Positions 59,246 through 64,000 of a stretch of DNA of 64,000 bases are shown here, one piece after another. The notes beneath the pieces are model-generated. The model had not been told where the DNA came from. It saw only the letters and a list, made by a program, of their open reading frames with translations, and searched no databases. Each line of letters begins with the position of its first letter. The stretch's first letter is position 1. Both the position numbers and the translations under genes were made by a program. The DNA lies in assembly GCA_937871985.1 (NCBI GenBank), contig CALMPB010000400.1, positions 62,001-126,000 on the forward strand, written 5' to 3'. The DNA is from an uncultured Burkholderiaceae bacterium (lineage in GTDB: Bacteria > Pseudomonadota > Gammaproteobacteria > Burkholderiales > Burkholderiaceae).

Positions 59246-59387
59246 ACTTACCCTGGTAGTGCTGGGTCTGTTCGGCCTGTACTTCCTGTTTGTTCTGATC
59301 GGCATCATTCTCATGACTCCCGTTTTCTGGGGACTACTGGGTGTGATCGTAGCCGTGAAGATCGTCCTATTCTTCCGGCGCCGCTAA
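59238..59387 (+). CDS. 49-aa membrane protein (holin- or spanin-like size), missed by length cut-offs
   Basis: 49-aa protein starting at ATG 59238, which follows a strong AAGGAGG. Nearly all residues are hydrophobic: two likely membrane segments (LVVLGLFGLYFLFVLIGIIL and GLLGVIVAVKIVLFF) joined by a short turn (MTPVFWG), and a basic end FFRRR that should stay in the cytoplasm. Both termini would face inside. Two-segment, tiny, basic-tailed proteins are typical of holins or of small phage membrane effectors. It overlaps the helical 96-aa gene and is followed by a terminator. The holin role is possible but unproven; the endolysin gene is 26 kb away. Confidence 0.7.
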   Translation: MGKLTLVVLGLFGLYFLFVLIGIILMTPVFWGLLGVIVAVKIVLFFRRR

Positions 59388-59408
59388 GGCGCTAGAAGCG
59401 TAGGACAA

Positions 59409-59439
59409 AGACGGTCTTCGGATCGTCTTTTTTTTTCGG
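59409..59439 (+). terminator. Intrinsic terminator with TTCG loop
   Basis: AGACGGTC/GATCGTCT with TTCG loop (one G-U), flanked by A-rich and T-rich sides, followed by eight or more Ts. It ends the 96-aa/49-aa pair. Confidence 0.85.
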
Positions 59440-59517
59440 CTGTCGGGTGGTTTTTACAATCATCTTATGCCTAATGTAGTTCAAGTACTTTCCCCTCACT
59501 TTCAGGACGAGTCATTC

Positions 59518-60054
59518 ATGGCTACCGATTACACCAAACTTCCCCGCGCCATCATCGTTGACTTGATCAACGAAACCAATGCCGGCGCTGGCATGACCGA
59601 AGCGCTGCTGGACTTCGGCCTGCCCACCGTTCCCACTGGCACCCCGGCTCGCAACACCGAGCTGACCGTCACGGCCAAAGCTGGCTCCGGCTACTCCGGC
59701 TCGGTCACGCTCAAGTACAACCGTGTCGACATGGCCGAAATCCCCGGTGCACTCAACATCGAGTACACCAAGGGCGACGCCGAAAACATCAGCGATCTGA
59801 TCCCCGAGATCAACGCGCGCTACGGCATCAACCTGCAAGCCGAAGACTACGTCGATGCGCCGCTGCCGAACTTCACCGGCACGCCCAACGAGAAGATCGA
59901 CTTCGAAATCGTCGCTGCCGCTGACTCGCTCGTCTGGCGCGCCAGCCTGATCCTGAAGCTGGCCTCGGAAGACATCCCGCTCTCTTCGGTGATCACCAAC
60001 GACACGCTGAACGGCCTGGTCTACGTCGCCCCGACGGAACCCGTGACCCCGTAA
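59518..60054 (+). CDS. Small beta-rich virion protein, tandem family member 2
   Basis: 178-aa protein from ATG 59518 (AGGACGAG before it); an ATG at 59467 in the same frame is less likely. It has the family elements in order: AIIVDLINETNAG, the strand pair GYSGSVTLKYNRVDM, and INARYGINLQAEDYVDA, ending IPLSSVITNDTLNGLVY. Codons are strongly C/G-ending, the strongest in the tandem group, so it is probably a major copy-number virion protein. Its own terminator follows (60088-60117). Confidence 0.8.
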   Translation: MATDYTKLPRAIIVDLINETNAGAGMTEALLDFGLPTVPTGTPARNTELTVTAKAGSGYSGSVTLKYNRVDMAEIPGALNIEYTKGDAENISDLIPEINARYGINLQAEDYVDAPLPNFTGTPNEKIDFEIVAAADSLVWRASLILKLASEDIPLSSVITNDTLNGLVYVAPTEPVTP

Positions 60055-60087
60055 GTCTGCTGCGTTAAGTCAACCACCGTCCTAGGA

Positions 60088-60119
60088 GAGAGGAGCCTTT
60101 CGGGGCTCCTCTCTTTTAT
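60088..60119 (+). terminator. Intrinsic terminator
   Basis: A perfect 10-bp stem GAGAGGAGCC/GGCTCCTCTC (60088-60097/60104-60113), loop TTTCGG, then TTTTA. Confidence 0.85.
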
Positions 60120-60140
60120 TCGCTTTTAAGGAGGTGACGC

Positions 60141-60938
60141 ATGTCGCTGCTCTCGGGTACTCCGAAAGAGCTCGTGCTGTCTCTGATCAACAGCAACAAC
60201 GAGCTTCCTGTGCCGGTTACGGGTGAGAACCTGTATTTCGGTAAACCACGGATGGATGCGGACGGCCTCACTACGATTCTTCCCACCGTGTCGGTGCTGG
60301 GGGAGCAGTACGAAGGTTACGTCGACTTCCGCTACAACCGTATCGATTTGTCCAAAGCCTACGATGAGCGGCCGGTGCTGCGCGCCGTGGGTGAAGCCAC
60401 CATCTACCGCATGCTGCCGGTGATTAACCGGGCACTGGGCCTCACGCTCACCGAGGATGACGTCCTTGACGCTGACGTGGCGCTCGTAGAAGGTGGCGAA
60501 GAAGTCAACATCAACGTGGTGACCAAAGCCACTTCGCTCGGGTATCGCGGCTCGTTTCTGATTCGCTTTCGCCGTCTGCGTCCGCTGCTTAACACCATCG
60601 TGCTTAACCAACAGCTCGATGAGTTGCACCAGCCGGGCGACCCGACTCTGCAGAAAGTGTGTTTGCCGATGGCGATGTACAACATCGACTTCACGGCTGA
60701 TCGCAGCGTACTCGCGACAACCTGGAACCAGTATTGGTTCGATATCGCTGGCGTGCAAAAGCTCGCTGCCGAGAACGGCTTTCCGAACTGGCCGCCTCCG
60801 GAGCCGAACGGGGTTACGACCTACGTGGCCAAGAACCACCCCCTGGCCAATCCGAAGTTTGACCGGGTTGCGGTCCAGAAAAACGTAGTGGGTCCGACGT
60901 ACGCAGGCGATGCGTTCTTCCACTACAACCTGTCCTAG
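60141..60938 (+). CDS. Tandem family member 3 (265 aa, long form)
   Basis: 265-aa protein. N-terminal 150 residues are the family domain (KELVLSLINSNNELPVPV, then YEGYVDFRYNRIDLSKAY, then LGLTLTEDDVLDADV). The extra C-terminal domain carries W and aromatic residues and ends TYAGDAFFHYNLS; the ending '..G....HYN' recurs in members 4-6. ATG after AAGGAGGTGACGC, the strongest ribosome site of the group. Long forms follow each other with gaps of 2-27 bases: an operon. Confidence 0.8.
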   Translation: MSLLSGTPKELVLSLINSNNELPVPVTGENLYFGKPRMDADGLTTILPTVSVLGEQYEGYVDFRYNRIDLSKAYDERPVLRAVGEATIYRMLPVINRALGLTLTEDDVLDADVALVEGGEEVNINVVTKATSLGYRGSFLIRFRRLRPLLNTIVLNQQLDELHQPGDPTLQKVCLPMAMYNIDFTADRSVLATTWNQYWFDIAGVQKLAAENGFPNWPPPEPNGVTTYVAKNHPLANPKFDRVAVQKNVVGPTYAGDAFFHYNLS

Positions 60939-60946
60939 GAACCAAG

Positions 60947-61780
60947 ATGGCGCTTTATAAAGACCCATTGGACGCAGTCTTTGCGGCAATCCAGGCACAG
61001 AACGGCGTGGCACTGGTGCGTGATGAATACACGCTCAGCGCACCCACTGTGTACGAGGACGACCCGACTGGCGTTCTGAATACCCAGATCGTAGTGACTG
61101 CCGCGACCCCGCGTAGCCCCTATGAGGGTAGCGTGGCCGTGCAGTACACGCGTCTGAACCTGGCAGACCTTGCGCACCTCCTGCCCCAACCCATTCGTGC
61201 CAATGGCATCACGACCATTGCCAACGTCATCACGGCGTTGAATACGAACCACGGCATGAACTTCAAAACCAGCGATCTGGTGCAAGGTGCTGTGACGGGG
61301 CTGGTCGACGGTGCGGGTGATATCACGCTCACGGCTGAAGCCAACTCCTACGGCTGGATCGGTGAGGTCACGCTCTCGTTCGTCAAGGGCAGTATCGACA
61401 TCGCAGCTGCTACGACAGTCAAGAACCTGCCGGGTCTCATGTATCCGGCCCGTGACGAATCCAAGCCGTATGGCGAGCTCTACTCGTACTGGCGCGATTT
61501 CACGCCCCAGACGGCAGCGCTGGACACCATCACGCTGGAGACGACGGACTTCACGACGCTGGCTGCTGCCCTCACCTCCGTGACGGGCAACGCGTGGTCA
61601 CCGAGCGTGGCAGGGCGCTACTCGCTTCTGGGTGCGACGATCGCCTCGGTGGGACTGACGGCAGATAACCCGCTCACCAATCCCGATTACCTGAAAGCGG
61701 TGGTCGTGACGCTGGGTGAAGGCAGTCTCGGTTACTCGGGCCAGCTCATCTTGCATTACGGAACCCGCACTGACGTCTAA
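60947..61780 (+). CDS. Tandem family member 4 (277 aa, long form)
   Basis: 277-aa protein, eight bases after the previous stop. Family domain: VFAAIQAQNGVALV, YEGSVAVQYTRLNLADL, and LNTNHGMNFKTSDLVQG, then SYGWIGEVTLSFVKG. C-terminal domain ends SLGYSGQLILHYGTRTDV. The N-terminal helix lacks the LIN motif and reads differently, so it is one of the more divergent copies. Confidence 0.8.
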   Translation: MALYKDPLDAVFAAIQAQNGVALVRDEYTLSAPTVYEDDPTGVLNTQIVVTAATPRSPYEGSVAVQYTRLNLADLAHLLPQPIRANGITTIANVITALNTNHGMNFKTSDLVQGAVTGLVDGAGDITLTAEANSYGWIGEVTLSFVKGSIDIAAATTVKNLPGLMYPARDESKPYGELYSYWRDFTPQTAALDTITLETTDFTTLAAALTSVTGNAWSPSVAGRYSLLGATIASVGLTADNPLTNPDYLKAVVVTLGEGSLGYSGQLILHYGTRTDV

Positions 61781-61790
61781 GGAGTGAGCA

Positions 61791-62579
61791 ATGGCTCAGA
61801 ATAGCAGTGACAAGCTGATTGAGCTGCTCAACGAAGAGTTCACTCCGCAGAAGGAATTCTCCACCAGCAACATCGTGTTTGCAACGCCGGCGGCTGAAGC
61901 TGGCGAAGACTACGACACGACGCTGCTCGTTACTGGCGTACCCGGTAAGGGTTACTACGGTGACGCTGCGATTAAGTACACGCGGATCTCGCTTGCTGCC
62001 CTGGGCAGTGATTTGGTGCTGCACTCGGAAACGGGCTTCACCAAGCAAGACGTCGTGGACATGATCAACGCAATGAAGGTGGCGTTTCTCACATCGGACG
62101 ACCTGGAAGATTTCACCATCCCCACGCTCAACCCGGGCGATGAGGCTGCTGTGACGATCCAGGCCCGAGCGCTTTCGTTGGGTTGGGTCGGTGAAAACAC
62201 CGTTACCCTCATTTACGGCAAACCGCAACTGGCTTCGGTTGTGGGTAACCGCAACCTGTTAGAGCGTCGCCATCCGGGTGGTCGGGCAGACATGCCTAGC
62301 GCTTGGGCGATGCTTTACTACATGGATTTCACGTCGTGGCGCGATGCGCTGAAAATCGATCCGGAGACTCGCACGTACACCGATGCGGCAGCGCTCCTGG
62401 ATCTGACGGCGCGCCTGGGCCTGCCTGGTTGGTCGCCCTTCTCGCCCTACGACATGCCAACCAGTGGAGTGCCCGGTAGCAACACGGACTTTGACCGCGT
62501 GGTGGTGCAAAACGCCATCTACTCGGCCAAGATGTTGGGACCGATCTATTTCCACTACAACACCTTCGATGAGGTCTAA
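61791..62579 (+). CDS. Tandem family member 5 (262 aa, long form)
   Basis: 262-aa protein, GGAGTGAGCA before the ATG. Family domain: DKLIELLNEEFTPQ, GYYGDAAIKYTRISLAAL, LGWVGENTVTLIYGK. C-terminal domain includes a W-rich part (LGLPGWSPFSPYDM) and ends MLGPIYFHYNTFDEV. Clear relative of members 3 and 6. Confidence 0.8.
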   Translation: MAQNSSDKLIELLNEEFTPQKEFSTSNIVFATPAAEAGEDYDTTLLVTGVPGKGYYGDAAIKYTRISLAALGSDLVLHSETGFTKQDVVDMINAMKVAFLTSDDLEDFTIPTLNPGDEAAVTIQARALSLGWVGENTVTLIYGKPQLASVVGNRNLLERRHPGGRADMPSAWAMLYYMDFTSWRDALKIDPETRTYTDAAALLDLTARLGLPGWSPFSPYDMPTSGVPGSNTDFDRVVVQNAIYSAKMLGPIYFHYNTFDEV

Positions 62580-62581
62580 CC

Positions 62582-63490
62582 ATGCCGCTTTATGCAAAGC
62601 CATCGAAAGAGCTGGTGATCGACCTCATCAATCAGGCTAACCCCCAGCTGCCGTTTCCGCTGACCAAAGACACGGTCAGTATCACGGATCCGGTGAAGCT
62701 TGCCAATACACCTGGCAAGATCCAAAACGCCAGCGTGGATGTCATCCCTCGGGCTCCGAGCGGCTACATCAACAAGACCACGGTGCAATACCGGCGGATC
62801 GATCTGGCTGCCCTTTTCCGGGGCGTTGAGATCCGGGTTGACGTTTACACGGCTCGTGGTACGGGTGTAGTCCCGATTCGCATGTCGGATGTGCTGCCGT
62901 ACATCAACCAGAAGTACGGTCTGTCGCTTGCCTACGAGGACATCCAGGACATCTGGTTCCCGGCTGCCAACTCTGGCGCAGTGCCGGGTAAGCGCAGTGC
63001 TCGTCAAGTCCTGCGTGCAGCCGCCCTTTCCCATGCGTTTGTGGGAGAGGTCACTGTCCTGTGGGTGCAAGGTCCGCAAGACATCGCCAAGATGATTACG
63101 CGCACCACGCTCGACGGTCGGGCGTATCCGGGAGGTAACGTGTTTGAAGGCGAGCACAAGTGGGTCGCAGACCTGGAGACTTACGGCTTCAGCTTTAGCG
63201 AGTACGCAACCGTTATGAATTCGCTGAGCGCAGGGACTTTCATCGGTTCTGGCGGTCAGCTCACGCAACAGCAAAACCTCATCAACATCATCAACGAGTT
63301 GACGGGGAAGACGTTCTTGCGTGATTCGAACGGCGAGTATGGACTACTCGGTTGCGCGATCGGTCGCACGACGCTGCCCTCTCCGACCTTCCCCGAAGCG
63401 AACAACCAGTTCAGCCGGTTGCTCACGCTGACTTTCCCGACCAACCATCCGTGGGGCGTGGGTAAATTCTACCTGCACTACGACGTCTGA
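62582..63490 (+). CDS. Tandem family member 6 (302 aa, long form)
   Basis: 302-aa protein two bases after the previous stop. Starts MPLYAKPSKELVIDLINQANPQLPFPL, the clearest family N-terminus. It is followed by GYINKTTVQYRRIDLAALF and INQKYGLSLAYEDIQD. C-terminal domain: TGKTFLRDSNGEYGLLGCAI, ending GVGKFYLHYDV. Members 6 and 7 have nearly the same N-terminus (ELV/LVV-DLIN..NPQLPFP), so they are a recent duplication. Confidence 0.8.
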   Translation: MPLYAKPSKELVIDLINQANPQLPFPLTKDTVSITDPVKLANTPGKIQNASVDVIPRAPSGYINKTTVQYRRIDLAALFRGVEIRVDVYTARGTGVVPIRMSDVLPYINQKYGLSLAYEDIQDIWFPAANSGAVPGKRSARQVLRAAALSHAFVGEVTVLWVQGPQDIAKMITRTTLDGRAYPGGNVFEGEHKWVADLETYGFSFSEYATVMNSLSAGTFIGSGGQLTQQQNLINIINELTGKTFLRDSNGEYGLLGCAIGRTTLPSPTFPEANNQFSRLLTLTFPTNHPWGVGKFYLHYDV

Positions 63491-63517
63491 ACATCAGTTT
63501 CACTTTGAGGCCTTAAC

Positions 63518-64000
63518 ATGCCAAAGTACAACAAGCCTTCGGTGGACTTGGTGGTTGATCTCATCAACGAGAGTAACCCCCAACTCCCCTTCCCGATCGA
63601 AACGGGGAAGGTGCTCTTTACCGGGCTGGCGGCGCGTACGCCTGGTTCGGGCGAGTACCAAGATACCCAGATCAAGGTCAACGCCAAAAACAACACCGAG
63701 TACGTCGGTAACAAGGTCCTGCAGTATCGCCGGATCGACATTGCCAAACTGTTCCGTGGTACGAGCATCGAGATTCATCGCTACTCGGCTGCTGCGAGCA
63801 ACGCCTCACCCTACGCGCTGCATACGCTGCTGGGCGACATTAACGCCAAGTACGGCCTGGCACTGACCACTGACGAAGTCACCAATGTGAACTTCCCGGC
63901 CGCGACTGACAACTACTACCCGACCATCCGTACGTGTAAGGTCAACATGGTCATCCAGTCGACTAGCCTCGCCTGGAAGGGCACGGTCGAAGTGCGTTGG
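63518..64000 (+). CDS. Tandem family member 7 (cut by window end)
   Basis: At least 161 residues from ATG 63518 (GAGG nine bases before), running off the window. Starts MPKYNKPSVDLVVDLINESN, with NPQLPFPIETGKV as in member 6, then VGNKVLQYRRIDIAKLFRG and INAKYGLALTTDEVTN. It has the strand SLAWKGTVEVRW at the edge, which corresponds to the end of the family domain, so about 100 C-terminal residues are missing if it is a long form. Confidence 0.8.
   Translation, partial: MPKYNKPSVDLVVDLINESNPQLPFPIETGKVLFTGLAARTPGSGEYQDTQIKVNAKNNTEYVGNKVLQYRRIDIAKLFRGTSIEIHRYSAAASNASPYALHTLLGDINAKYGLALTTDEVTNVNFPAATDNYYPTIRTCKVNMVIQSTSLAWKGTVEVRW

Noticed and set aside
1..64000. CRISPR arrays, insertion sequences, attachment sites
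   Set aside because: No regularly spaced direct repeats, transposase-like or integrase-like proteins were seen on either strand.

Overview
The window reads as part of the genome of a giant (jumbo), tailed, nucleus-forming phage of the phiKZ type that infects a Gram-negative bacterium. The evidence is the gene set: fragments of multisubunit RNA polymerases (one beta and three beta-prime pieces on separate genes), a family-B DNA polymerase split into two genes, a protein that fits the phage-nucleus shell protein (chimallin) lying directly upstream of a beta-prime gene, a phiKZ gp144/EL gp188-type endolysin, and a long run of inner-body (internal head) paralogues carrying S-x-E prohead-protease sites. 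There are no host-type housekeeping genes, and I found no tRNA, rRNA or CRISPR array. The host species cannot be named from the sequence alone.

Layout. 1-1770: end of an unknown gene, three tandem paralogues and one small conserved-looking protein. 1770-2304: no gene; a run of RNA-like helices ending in a strong intrinsic terminator. 2305-6128: C-terminal half of the DNA polymerase, a minus-strand unknown and a small basic protein. 6129-14400: long leader, chimallin candidate, RNAP beta-prime N-part, unknowns, an SbcD-like nuclease and an SSB-like protein. 14579-26232: three large proteins in positions that recall phiKZ gp68-gp70, then RNAP beta C-part, beta-prime C-part, an SF2 helicase and a protein with two alpha-CTD-like domains. 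26298-29333 (minus): DarG-type macrodomain, a two-frame gene with a T7 slippery run, and a small unknown. 29504-35250: second beta-prime C-part, an Ala/Gln-rich protein, endolysin and (minus) the exonuclease/motif-A half of the DNA polymerase. 35394-45466: metalloprotease, head/inner-body type proteins, a large baseplate-like protein (minus) and virion proteins. 45502-53065: five tandem inner-body paralogues. 53214-58110: four structural proteins. 58246-64000: seven tandem paralogues of a small beta-rich protein family, interrupted by a 96-aa protein and a 49-aa membrane protein.

How it fits together. The left half holds transcription, replication and nucleus functions and the right half holds virion morphogenesis. 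The order chimallin - beta-prime N - (unknowns) - beta C - beta-prime C - helicase - second beta-prime C matches, as far as I remember it, the phiKZ order gp54, gp55, gp68-70, gp71-73, gp74, gp75, gp80. On that basis the first set would be the non-virion RNAP and 30337-31662 a virion-RNAP subunit. Convergent gene ends carry hairpins whose stems are extended by a repeated outer arm, CGGCATA...TATGCCG. The most abundant products (chimallin candidate, the 463-aa inner-body protein) show a marked preference for C/G-ending codons.

Limits: all family assignments come from motifs read by eye and remembered family features; no database search was run. Many structural genes are named only by neighbourhood.
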